Positions 42,753-53,607 of a stretch of DNA of 64,000 nt are shown here, piece by piece; position 1 is the first letter of the stretch, and the number at the start of each line of letters is the position of its first letter. The notes under the pieces were generated by a model. That model made no database searches. It saw nothing but the letters and a program-made list of their open reading frames with translations, and was not told the DNA's origin. Both the position numbers and the translations under genes were made by a program. This DNA comes from an uncultured Ellagibacter sp. (GTDB lineage: Bacteria; Actinomycetota; Coriobacteriia; Coriobacteriales; Eggerthellaceae): NCBI GenBank assembly GCA_934663775.1, contig CAKUKU010000009.1, positions 20,050-84,049 of the forward strand, in the 5' to 3' direction.

Positions 42753-43850
42753 TTATTGCGAAACTCGCCACTTGTGATAACCGATCACGAATTGCTCGAT
42801 ATCGCCTGCGAGCACAGCGTCGACATTGCTCGTCTCAACGCCGCTGCGCAGGTCTTTCACCAGCTGATAAGGATACAGCACGTAGTTGCGGATTTGGCTG
42901 CCGAACGAGTTTTCCATGCGCTCGCCGCGCAGCTCGTCGATCTGCTCCTCACGCTTGCGCTGCTCGATTTCGTAGAGCTTGGCGCGCAGCACGCGGAAGG
43001 CGGATTCCTTGTTCTGCAGCTGCGATTTCTCGTTTTGGCAGGTCACAACGATGCCTGTGGGAATATGGGTCAGGCGCACGGCGGAGTCGGTCGTGTTCAC
43101 GCACTGCCCGCCGGGGCCGCTTGAGCGGTACACGTCGACGCGCACGTCGGCGGGGTTCAAGTTGACCTCGATGTCGTCGGGAAGGACGGGGAGCACCTCC
43201 ACGCTTGCGAACGTGGTGTGGCGGCGCTTTTTGTCGTCGGTCGGAGAGATGCGCACAAGGCGGTGGACGCCGTTCTCGCTTGTGAGCATGCCATAGGCGT
43301 TTCGCCCCTCGATCTGGATAGTCGCCTTGTCAAGGCCGATGCCCTCGCCGGGAACCGCATCGAGCACGGTGACCTTCCAGCCCTTGTCCTCGGCGTAGTG
43401 CAAATACATCTTGTAGAGCATCTCGGTCCAGTCCTGCGCCTCAAGCCCGCCCGATCCCGGGTTGACCGACAGAATAGCGTCGCCCGCGTCGAAGCGGCCA
43501 GAGAACCACGATGAGACTTCAAGCCCGTCGAGTTCCTCGTCGAGCCTCGCGAGCAGGGATTTTGCTTCCTCGGCGAACGACTCGTCTTCGTCTGCGAGCT
43601 CCGCCGCCGCACGCACGTCGTCGAGCAGCGCGCAGGCGCCGTCGTATTCAGCGATGACATCGCGCAAGTTCGACGCCTGCTTCGAGACGCTCTGCGCGCG
43701 CGACGCATCGTCCCAAAAGCCCGGCGAGGCAATTTGGGCATCGAGCCTCTGCAGCTCGACCGTCTTGTCGTCGATGTGCAGGTACGCGTGCGAGTCGGCA
43801 ACGCGCTGGGCGGCGATGTCGATATGTTCTATCAATTCTTTGTCAGCCAT
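42753..43850 (-). CDS. prfB: Peptide chain release factor 2 with SPT instead of SPF
   Basis: A 365-residue class-I release factor. SSGPGGQCVNTTDSAVR carries the catalytic GGQ (residues 247-249). RF2-type features are the N-terminal helices and VNPGSGGLEAQDWTEML. The stop-codon recognition tripeptide, SPF in RF2, reads SPT at 202-204 (RISPTDDKKRRHTTF). The Phe codon is replaced by ACC at 43239-43241. The programmed +1 frameshift found early in many prfB genes is absent: one open frame runs from ATG 43850. It would terminate at UGA and UAA if normal. Confidence 0.93.
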   Translation of the reverse strand: MADKELIEHIDIAAQRVADSHAYLHIDDKTVELQRLDAQIASPGFWDDASRAQSVSKQASNLRDVIAEYDGACALLDDVRAAAELADEDESFAEEAKSLLARLDEELDGLEVSSWFSGRFDAGDAILSVNPGSGGLEAQDWTEMLYKMYLHYAEDKGWKVTVLDAVPGEGIGLDKATIQIEGRNAYGMLTSENGVHRLVRISPTDDKKRRHTTFASVEVLPVLPDDIEVNLNPADVRVDVYRSSGPGGQCVNTTDSAVRLTHIPTGIVVTCQNEKSQLQNKESAFRVLRAKLYEIEQRKREEQIDELRGERMENSFGSQIRNYVLYPYQLVKDLRSGVETSNVDAVLAGDIEQFVIGYHKWRVSQ

Positions 43851-43870
43851 AGCTTGTTTATGTTACCAGC

Positions 43871-43899
43871 AAAAACGCCCCACCGTATATGGCGGGGCG
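43871..43899 (-). terminator. Intrinsic terminator of the DUF4143 ATPase gene
   Basis: The stem CGCCCC-ACC / GGC-GGGGCG (9 bp with a G-U pair) encloses GTATAT, and UUUUU follows on the minus strand. It separates the ATPase gene from prfB. Confidence 0.8.
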
Positions 43900-44039
43900 C
43901 GTCGTGCATAGTTTCTTCGCGGACGGACGGCAGAATGCGACGGCAGTACGAGACGGCGGCAGGCGACAGCGGGCGATGGCGGGCGGCCACCGCATCTCGC
44001 ATCACGCCGGAGCGCCCAATGCACCAGGCGGCCACCGCC

Positions 44040-45401
44040 TTACAGCAGATGCGCCATGTACAACGGCAGGCGCGTGAGGTCGCCCTCCACCTGCACGGGT
44101 TTCGGATGCAGAATATACCGCAGGCCCGCACGCGAGCCGAACTTGGTTTTGAACTTCTCGAGCGATTTCGCGCCATAGCGCTTCGTCGACTTCACCTCAA
44201 TAGGCGAGACGCGCATGCGCCCGGCAGCGTCATCGTAACCGGCCGTGATCAAGAAGTCGACTTCCATGGTGTTTGCGCTGTTCTCGCGGTCGCGCTTCGA
44301 GTAGAAGTACAACCCATGCCCGTTCGAGGCGAGCTGCTGCGCCACCACGTTTTCCGTGAACATGCCCTCGTTGATCTCGAGTTTTCCCAGCAGAATGTCG
44401 CGGTAAAGCTCGTGGGGGGTCTCGGCATTGTCGGCGAAAAGCTGGCAGATCAAAAGCCCCGTGTCGGCCATATAGCACTTGAACGTTCCCTCGTCGGCGG
44501 TTGCCGCGAGGCCCACCGACGGGTCATCGACACCGATACACGTGGCGCTTATGCACGCATCCGCTAGCCAGAAGAAGGCGTCCGCATAGTCCCTGCTGCG
44601 CGCGTTGCTGTCAAGCGAGGACAGCACAAACTTCTTCTCATGGCGCGCCAGCTGGCCGGGCAAGGTCGAGAACACGCGACGGATGCGCAGCGCGTCGGTG
44701 CCGCCGAACTTCTCGATGTCGCCGCGGTACAGCGACAAGATATCGCGCTTCACCCTGTCCACTTTTCCGAAATCCTTTTCGGCAACATACGCATCAACCG
44801 CCTGAGGCATGCCTCCGACCAGCATGTATTCGCGGAAAAGCCGTTCCGCTTTGCGATGGATGGCCTCAGGCAGCGGGGTTTTCCCCTCGAAAGAGGTGCG
44901 GATGGCCGCGGCGAGCTGATCTTCACCTTCCGCCCAAAGGAACTCTTCGAAGTTCAGCGGATTCAAGCGAAGCGCAGTCTCCTCGGAAGGAATGACGATG
45001 CCCTCCACGTTGCGCCGGATGGATATGAGCGAGCCGGTTTCGAGATAGTCGTACCGACCGTCCGCAACAAGCTGCTTGATGAACTCCCGTGCAGGCGGGA
45101 AGCGCTGCACCTCGTCGAACACGATGAGGGAATCTCGGCGCGGCAGCGAAACCCCCGTGAACGCCTGCAGGTACATGAAGAAGGAATCCACGTCCGCACG
45201 ATAGTCGCGAAACAGCATCTTGAGGTCGTCGGACGCTTCGGAGAAGTCTATGACCAGATGGGCGGCGTATTCCCTTTCGGCAAACTCCCTTGCAAGCGTG
45301 CTTTTGCCAACGCGACGCGTACCCTCTAAAAGCAGAGCGCGCGTGCCTTTCGACTCGCGCTTCCAGCGAAGAAGATCGTCGTATGCATGGCGTTTGAACA
45401 T
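44040..45401 (-). CDS. AAA-family ATPase with C-terminal DUF4143
   Basis: A 453-residue protein of a class widespread in anaerobes and archaea. Walker A is EGTRRVGKST near residue 28 and Walker B is SLIVFDEVQRF. The C-terminal half is DUF4143, ending in a restriction-endonuclease-like pattern (ANTMEVDFLI, PIEVKST) that keeps D and ExK residues. Such proteins are thought to be nuclease-linked ATPases of unknown role. The ATG at 45401 follows GAGGGG. A 34-bp tandem repeat array lies immediately upstream. It has no operon partner. Confidence 0.85.
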   Translation of the reverse strand: MFKRHAYDDLLRWKRESKGTRALLLEGTRRVGKSTLAREFAEREYAAHLVIDFSEASDDLKMLFRDYRADVDSFFMYLQAFTGVSLPRRDSLIVFDEVQRFPPAREFIKQLVADGRYDYLETGSLISIRRNVEGIVIPSEETALRLNPLNFEEFLWAEGEDQLAAAIRTSFEGKTPLPEAIHRKAERLFREYMLVGGMPQAVDAYVAEKDFGKVDRVKRDILSLYRGDIEKFGGTDALRIRRVFSTLPGQLARHEKKFVLSSLDSNARSRDYADAFFWLADACISATCIGVDDPSVGLAATADEGTFKCYMADTGLLICQLFADNAETPHELYRDILLGKLEINEGMFTENVVAQQLASNGHGLYFYSKRDRENSANTMEVDFLITAGYDDAAGRMRVSPIEVKSTKRYGAKSLEKFKTKFGSRAGLRYILHPKPVQVEGDLTRLPLYMAHLL

Positions 45402-45431
45402 GGTCACCCCTCGCTCCAATTGATGCCAAAA

Positions 45432-45560
45432 TGCCATTCACGCACGAATGGCACGGTGTAACTTGCTTCGAATATACACGAATGGCACGGTCAGCATGTG
45501 CAATATTATACACGAATGGCACGGTGTAACTTGCTTCGAATATACACGAATGGCACGGTT
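45432..45560. repeat. Four tandem 34-bp repeats plus an inverted half-site upstream of the DUF4143 ATPase gene
   Basis: CACGAATGGCACGGT begins at 45443, 45477, 45511 and 45545, an exact 34-base period. Copies 1 and 3 are the same over the whole unit (…GTAACTTGCTTCGAATATA), copy 2 differs in its second half. An inverted copy TGCCATTC at 45432-45439 makes a hairpin with the first. On the gene's strand each unit reads CCGTGCCATTCGTGTATA. It fits an iterated operator or iteron array. Confidence 0.8.
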
Positions 45561-45605
45561 TCGATGCGATTGAGCGAAGGTGAGCTGTGCACAAAAGGCA
45601 CGAGA

Positions 45606-45637
45606 AAAAGGCCGCTTCCCTGGGGAAACGGCCTTTT
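45606..45637 (-). terminator. Intrinsic terminator of secA
   Basis: The stem AAAAGGCCG / CGGCCTTTT, extended inward by CTTCCC / GGGGAAA, is followed by a U-run on the minus strand. It lies about 115 bases after the secA stop. Confidence 0.8.
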
Positions 45638-45750
45638 GCAATAAAGCTTGGAGAAAGCGCTGCGGCAACTGCATCTCGCGTCACGCCGAAGCGCCCAATG
45701 CAAGGCGGCAGCCTCCGCCTCACAGCAGATGCCATGTACAACGGCAAACG

Positions 45751-48558
<2,808 letters not shown>

Positions 48559-48908
48559 GTATGCCGTCTTTCTTAGAACCCTGCAATTATTCGCGAAATG
48601 CCGCGCAAGCGCGACGCGTGAAACCTTTCACACTCTAGCATAAGGCCCGCACGGCCCCGAGGAATTCACCACACAAGCAGATGGGATGATACTGATATCG
48701 AAATAATGCTGTCGTGGGAAAACGCCTTGCGGTTGGGGAAGCGGGCGGGCGGCACGAGAAGGCGGGCGCGCGAGCGGGCAAAGCGAAGAAGCGAAGAGGC
48801 GGTGCGTTGGCAAGCCGCGCGGGCGGGGCGGGTGCCTGGGCGGCGAGGCGCCCGGCAAACCCGCCCGATTGGAGCGCGATCGCTCGCGCAAGCTTGCGGT
48901 CGCTCAGC
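48559..48908. other. Intergenic region upstream of secA
   Basis: A TATGCT hexamer on the minus strand (48637-48642) is a candidate secA -10 box, and GTGAAA-CC-TTTCAC (48618-48631) is a small palindrome in the leader. 48715-48908 is very G+C-rich and purine-biased with no feature I can name; it forms the 3' flank of the P-loop/BTAD gene. Confidence 0.4.
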
Positions 48909-51458
48909 CTACGCGAGCGCTTCCTCCGCCTCCAGCGCGCTGCGGTACAAGGCGACGATCGACGGCGACGGGTCGATGCCGAGCTCCTCGACGAGGTACT
49001 TTCGACAGGTCGTGTACGTGTCGATCGCAGCGGTGCGCTGCCCGGTGCCAAGCTGCGCCTCCATCAGCGCCGCGCATGCGTCTTCCCGCGAGCGATCGTG
49101 CAGGGACGCCTCGCGGGCGAACCACAGCGCCGCTCGCGGCTCGCCCGCATCGAGAAGGCGGCCCGATGCGCACACGAGCGAGTCGACGAGGTTGACGCGA
49201 ATGCGACGCCGAGCTGCGACGATATCCTCGTTCCCGCGTTCGCTCGGCAAAAGCTCGCCCGAATACGACGCGTCGATCGCCTCGAGGTAGCCCCGCCACC
49301 GCGCAAGGTCGATCTCGCCGAAGCTCAGCTCGCGGCAGATCGAGTCGAGCTCGGCGACGTCGCTTCGCAGAAGGCGCCCCTCAAGGCGCACGGCGCCCTG
49401 GTCGCGCTTCAGATACGGGCAGGACCCTTCGTATTCGAGCCCCTGCTTGAGCTGACTCCACAGCGAGTAGAAGTTCTTGATCGCGCAGCCAGACGGGCTT
49501 TCGGGCCAAAGCGTTTCCATGAGGTGGTCGCGCGAGAGCTCGCGGCCGCGCGCGAGCACGAGCAGAGCGAGGAGCGTTTTCGCCTTCTGCCTGTTGAACG
49601 CTCGCATGTCGACCTGCCTCTCGCCGATGCGGACGCCGAGCCCGCCGAGGAGCTTCACATAGAGGGTCGGCGCCTCGGACGCGGGCGCTTCGACGAGCCC
49701 CGCATGCGTGTATCTCGGCGCGTAGCGCTCGCGCATCGAGCGCTCCCTTTCGGCGCGCGAGCGCTCCTCGCGAAGAGCATCGCGTCTGTGAGCTGCGCAT
49801 TCGGCGAAACGGGCGATTTCCATCGAGCGCGCCTCGGCAAGCGCTCCGGCGTCCGGCGAAAAGCGCCCGGAGAGAAAGCCCTGCTCGACGGCGCGGGCAA
49901 GAGCCAAGGTCGCTACGGCATCGTGCCAGCTCAGCGTTGCCTCATCGCCGCGCGCTGCGACCCCGCGCACCCAGACGGCCACCCGCTCGACAGCGCGCGC
50001 GTCCTCGGCGGAGTCGAATCCCCCGGTCTCTCGCTGCGCGAGCGCACGAAGCGCACAGGCGGCGGAGATGGCGAGCACCTCTCTTGGGGCACCGCGCCGC
50101 TCGAGGTCGCGCCACCTCCCCGCGATTTCCACGACATCCTTCCCAGCGCATGCGGCGACGAGGGAGAGCGCAGATGCGGGCGCGATCTTCCCGCGCACCT
50201 GCGCTCCTGCAGCAACATCTGCGACGACCGCGCCGACGCGCCTTCTATCCTCGTCGTTGCCCGAATAGCCCACGACGAGGAGAAAACGCGCCCGCGAGTC
50301 CGCATCGACGGCGCGCGAGAAGGCGTACTTGCGCGCGAGGAATAGCGCGCAGGGGCCGTCGTCGAGCGCAACCAGGCGCACAGCTTCGTCCGCAGCAAGC
50401 CGAATCTTGTTCTGGCCTGCGCTTTTGCAAGCGAAGAGATAGAGCTCGTGGGCGGGCTTGAAGCACGCCGCGGAAAGCAGGTCATCGCCGTGCGCGGCAA
50501 GCCAGCTCGCGCAGGCGGGCTTCGTCGCGAGATGGCGCACGAAGGCGCAGGCCCGAGCGCCCGCCCCGCGCGCAAGGAGCATCGCCGCGATGCGCACCGC
50601 GAGCTCGTTTGCGTCCCCGCAGCGCGCGCAACTGACGATCTGCCCCGCCGTGCGCGAGAACCCCTGCACGATAACGGGCACTTCCATCGCGACGGCGTCG
50701 AAAGCGTCCTCCCTCGCGCATGCCCCAAGGAATGGATAGTCCTCTTCGATGAGCGAAAACGCCTCGTCAGAGCATCGGTGTCCCACAAGAGGGGCAAGCT
50801 CGGAAAGACTGCCCTGCCCGAGCGCCAGCATGAGAAACGCCGCGAGCATGACGCTTGCGGGCGGCTCCTCGGAAGCGATGCCCGAGACGAGTGCGCGCCC
50901 GTCGTCGCCGCCCCAGAAGGTGCACGCCACGCGCCCCTTCGCGCCGGATGAGCCGCGCGTCTCGCCTAATTCCTCATCGGTGAGCAGAAGCATGCCCGCC
51001 GAAATTTTCACCCGATCGCGATGCGAATCGGAATACGCGTCGCAGGAGGGCGTGCACGTCACGATCACCTCGTTGCCCGACGCGAGCAGCTCGTCGACGA
51101 CCTCGGAGAACTTGTCGACCCGCAAAGCGTCCATATTCGGCAAATCGTCGAACACCACAAGCGAGGGCGCGCCGTCGATCTCGTCCACACGGCGCGCGAT
51201 GACGCCGGCGTCGAGGTCGCGCAGAAAGCACGGGCTTTTCCCGCTGACCCAAAACGTATGTCGAAACGAGAACACAACCTGCGCGTACTCAGCAGCTACC
51301 ATCGACTTGCCGAAGCCCTGGGGCGCCACGATGAAGCGCGCGACGTCGCGCGATCGCAGAAGCTTTGCCACCAGATGCGGGCGCGGCACCGCCGATGAGC
51401 CCGCAATCTGCTTCGGGCGACGGCCCTTGCACGAACAGGACGTAATGAAGTCTGACAT
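48909..51458 (-). CDS. SARP-like regulator: P-loop domain plus C-terminal OmpR-type winged helix and BTAD
   Basis: An 849-residue transcription factor. A nucleotide-binding domain starts with Walker A APQGFGKS (residues 45-52) and a Walker B-like SLVVFDDLPN. A long helical middle follows. The last 250 residues are a winged helix (LYVKLLGGLGVRIGERQVDM ... FNRQKAKTLLALLVLARGRE) and a bacterial transcriptional activation domain with TPR-like helices (EELGIDPSPSIVALYRSALE). This layout matches actinobacterial SARP/STAND activators. The ATG at 51458 has GAGGGG upstream; the longer frame crosses a terminator. Target genes are unknown. Confidence 0.85.
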   Translation of the reverse strand: MSDFITSCSCKGRRPKQIAGSSAVPRPHLVAKLLRSRDVARFIVAPQGFGKSMVAAEYAQVVFSFRHTFWVSGKSPCFLRDLDAGVIARRVDEIDGAPSLVVFDDLPNMDALRVDKFSEVVDELLASGNEVIVTCTPSCDAYSDSHRDRVKISAGMLLLTDEELGETRGSSGAKGRVACTFWGGDDGRALVSGIASEEPPASVMLAAFLMLALGQGSLSELAPLVGHRCSDEAFSLIEEDYPFLGACAREDAFDAVAMEVPVIVQGFSRTAGQIVSCARCGDANELAVRIAAMLLARGAGARACAFVRHLATKPACASWLAAHGDDLLSAACFKPAHELYLFACKSAGQNKIRLAADEAVRLVALDDGPCALFLARKYAFSRAVDADSRARFLLVVGYSGNDEDRRRVGAVVADVAAGAQVRGKIAPASALSLVAACAGKDVVEIAGRWRDLERRGAPREVLAISAACALRALAQRETGGFDSAEDARAVERVAVWVRGVAARGDEATLSWHDAVATLALARAVEQGFLSGRFSPDAGALAEARSMEIARFAECAAHRRDALREERSRAERERSMRERYAPRYTHAGLVEAPASEAPTLYVKLLGGLGVRIGERQVDMRAFNRQKAKTLLALLVLARGRELSRDHLMETLWPESPSGCAIKNFYSLWSQLKQGLEYEGSCPYLKRDQGAVRLEGRLLRSDVAELDSICRELSFGEIDLARWRGYLEAIDASYSGELLPSERGNEDIVAARRRIRVNLVDSLVCASGRLLDAGEPRAALWFAREASLHDRSREDACAALMEAQLGTGQRTAAIDTYTTCRKYLVEELGIDPSPSIVALYRSALEAEEALA

Positions 51459-51772
51459 GTCTTGCCCCTCACCAAAAAAAACGAAAGCTGCGTGGCGCAC
51501 AGTGTAGCGGCGGGTACGGCGAAAAGCGATGATCGACCTGCGGATACGGTGCGGTCTCCCGCGCAGGCGCCCGCGATGCGTCCCGAAGGCGGGACATGCG
51601 ATGCGGCGCTGTAAAACGCAAAACGCCTGCAGCCCACCTAAACAAGGCGCGCTGCAGGCGCGAAAGATTGAAATGCGGGGAAACCGTTCGAATTTGCGCA
51701 GACGAAGCGAACCCGCACAGATTCCGCAGGAATCGCACGCGAGACCGCGCCGATTTCCTGCCAGGTTTTCGC
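51459..51772. other. Intergenic region between rsfS and the SARP-like gene
   Basis: It holds the terminator of the rplU-rsfS operon (51620-51660) and, to its left, the leader of the SARP-like gene with an A7 tract at 51474-51482. No other gene is seen. Confidence 0.45.
51620..51660 (-). terminator. Intrinsic terminator after rsfS
   Basis: The 10-bp perfect stem CGCCTGCAGC / GCTGCAGGCG is followed by TTTTGCGTTTT on the minus strand, about 110 bases after the rsfS stop. Confidence 0.75.
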
Positions 51773-52198
51773 CTACTTTTTCGGCAGAAGCTTCGAGATG
51801 CGGTCGGAATACTCGACGTCGGTGAGCCCCGCTTCCTTCGCCAGATCGAGCACGGGCGCATCGTTCCACAGCTCCTCGAGGCGGTAGTATTCGCGCGTCT
51901 CGGGCTGAAAGACATGCACGACGATCTGGCCGTAGTCGAGCAGCGACCACGAGCCGTCCTGAGTGCCCTCGGCGTGGAACGGCTTCACACCGCCCTTGTC
52001 GCGCAGATCCTCCTTGATGGCGTCGACGATCGAGTTCACCTGACGGCTGTTCGACGCCGTGGCGATCACGAAGTAGTCGGTCTCGCCGATGAGGGCGGCC
52101 ACGTCTTGGACGATGATGTCGGTCGCCTTCTTCTCGTCGGCCGCCTGGGCGGCGATGACCGCGAGTTCGCGCGAAGACTTCTGTTCGATGGTGCTCAC
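51773..52198 (-). CDS. rsfS: Ribosomal silencing factor RsfS
   Basis: A 141-residue factor that binds ribosomal protein uL14 and blocks subunit joining when nutrients are low. The family core is clear: ATDIIVQDVAALIGETDYFVIATASNSRQV and SWSLLDYGQIVVHVFQPETREYYRLEELW. It starts with GTG (52198), whose first base is the last of the yqeK stop TAG (TAGTG), so translation is coupled. Last gene of the rplU operon. Confidence 0.95.
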   Translation of the reverse strand: MSTIEQKSSRELAVIAAQAADEKKATDIIVQDVAALIGETDYFVIATASNSRQVNSIVDAIKEDLRDKGGVKPFHAEGTQDGSWSLLDYGQIVVHVFQPETREYYRLEELWNDAPVLDLAKEAGLTDVEYSDRISKLLPKK

Positions 52199-52863
52199 TA
52201 GCTTTCCTTTCGCTTTGCGTGTAGGTATGGTTTCTCGTTTTTCACCGCGTAGGCGTTCCAGATTTCCACCGTGCGCGGATGCAGCGTCTTTCCCTGTTCG
52301 ATGATGAGAATCGTCCAGTAGCCGAGCACTGCGACGTAGAGCTCCTCGAGCGTCGAGGAGCCGATCATGGCGCGCAGCTCGTCGATACGCCCGAAGCGGC
52401 GGTTCGGCTCGAGCGCGTCGGCACAGTAGAGTACCATATCAAGCGGCGTCATATCGACCTCGCCTGTGGTGTGGCGGTCGATTGCCTGAAGCACGCTTTC
52501 GGGGATGCCGGGGAACTCCCGCCCGAGCGCGACGGCGGCAGTCGGGCCGTGCAGAAGACGCGGCTGGTGGGCGAAAATCCATGGATCGACCTGAAGACCC
52601 AGCTCACGGGCGCGTTCGCGAATCTCCTCGTCATCGTAGGCCTTGTCCCAGTCGTGCAGAAGCCCCGCAAGTCGGGCCTCGCGCACGTCGACCCCGTAGG
52701 CCTGCGCAAGGGTTTCGGCCTCCTCGACCACGCCCATCACGTGCGTGAACCGCTTCTTGCTGACGCGCTGTTCGAGCTCCGCCTTGCGCGCTTCGAAGAA
52801 CTCCTTGCCGAGCACGTCCGACGCCTCGCCCACGCGAGCGTCATCTGCGCCTTTCTTCCCCAC
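52198..52863 (-). CDS. yqeK: YqeK-family HD-domain hydrolase (symmetrical Ap4A hydrolase)
   Basis: A 221-residue HD phosphohydrolase. The metal motif is LAGLLHDWDKAY, preceded by a VSKKRFTHVMGVVEEAE helix and followed by HGPTAAVALGR and DRHTTGEVDMTPLD. YqeK proteins cleave diadenosine tetraphosphate symmetrically. It lies between nadD and rsfS, the usual order in Gram-positive bacteria, with a 3-base gap to nadD. Confidence 0.93.
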   Translation of the reverse strand: MGKKGADDARVGEASDVLGKEFFEARKAELEQRVSKKRFTHVMGVVEEAETLAQAYGVDVREARLAGLLHDWDKAYDDEEIRERARELGLQVDPWIFAHQPRLLHGPTAAVALGREFPGIPESVLQAIDRHTTGEVDMTPLDMVLYCADALEPNRRFGRIDELRAMIGSSTLEELYVAVLGYWTILIIEQGKTLHPRTVEIWNAYAVKNEKPYLHAKRKES

Positions 52864-52866
52864 TTC

Positions 52867-53604
52867 TCAACGCTCCTTTCGGTACAGGCCGTGCGCGCGC
52901 ACGTAGTCGCGCACGCGGGCCATGGTGAGATACCTGATTGATTTGCCCTCGCCGACGCGCCGCCGCAAATCGCTCGAGGAGACGGACAGCCCCGTGATCT
53001 CCAGGAAATCGACCGTGAACGGGCTCGTCGCGAGCGAGGCGCGCATCTCGTCGCCCAGCTCGTAGCCCGGACGGGTCACGGCGATGAAGCGCGCGAGCCC
53101 CGCCACTGCCTCGCTCTCACGCCAGCGGAAAATCTTCGCGATAGCGTCCGCGCCCGTGATGAACACGAGCTCGACGTTGTCGGGATAGTGTTCCCGCAGC
53201 TCGCGCAACGTGTCGACGGTGTAGGTGTCGCCGCCACGCTCGATCTCGATCGCGCTCACGTCGAAGGCGGGGTTGCCCTCGATCGCGAGCCGGCACATGG
53301 CAAGCCGCTCGGGCGCCGGCGTGACGTCCCGATCGCGCTTGAAGACGGGATTGCCGGCGGGGATGAACACGACCGCATCGAGCCCGTAGGCTTCACGCAC
53401 CTGCTCGGCGCAGGCCAAGTGCCCGATGTGGATGGGGTCGAACGTGCCGCCCATGATGCCCAATCGCCGCGGCGTGCCGTCCGCGCCCAAGTCGTCGAAG
53501 CGCTCGCACACGACAGGCGCGTGGACGCTCGAGGCGGCGGCGCGCGGGGCCTGCGGGCGGGAAAGCGTGCGAGGCGATTCGCCCATCAGCGCGTTATCTT
53601 CCAT
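52867..53604 (-). CDS. nadD: Nicotinate-nucleotide adenylyltransferase
   Basis: A 245-residue nucleotidyltransferase that makes deamido-NAD. The signature GIMGGTFDPIHIGHL and the SVSSSDLRRRV motif (ISSTxIR type) are present. About 45 residues precede the usual start, a Pro/Arg/Ser-rich tail; an initiation further in would need GTG or TTG without a clear site, so 53604 is kept. Third from the end of the operon, overlapping nothing, 3 bases from proA stop. Confidence 0.94.
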   Translation of the reverse strand: MEDNALMGESPRTLSRPQAPRAAASSVHAPVVCERFDDLGADGTPRRLGIMGGTFDPIHIGHLACAEQVREAYGLDAVVFIPAGNPVFKRDRDVTPAPERLAMCRLAIEGNPAFDVSAIEIERGGDTYTVDTLRELREHYPDNVELVFITGADAIAKIFRWRESEAVAGLARFIAVTRPGYELGDEMRASLATSPFTVDFLEITGLSVSSSDLRRRVGEGKSIRYLTMARVRDYVRAHGLYRKER

Positions 53605-53607
53605 AAC

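Noticed and set aside
43700..43850. Programmed +1 frameshift at the start of prfB
   Set aside because: The reading frame from ATG 43850 is continuous through the whole protein, so no frameshift is needed.
45443..45560. CRISPR array
   Set aside because: The 34-bp repeats are tandem, without unique spacers, and no cas genes are in the window.
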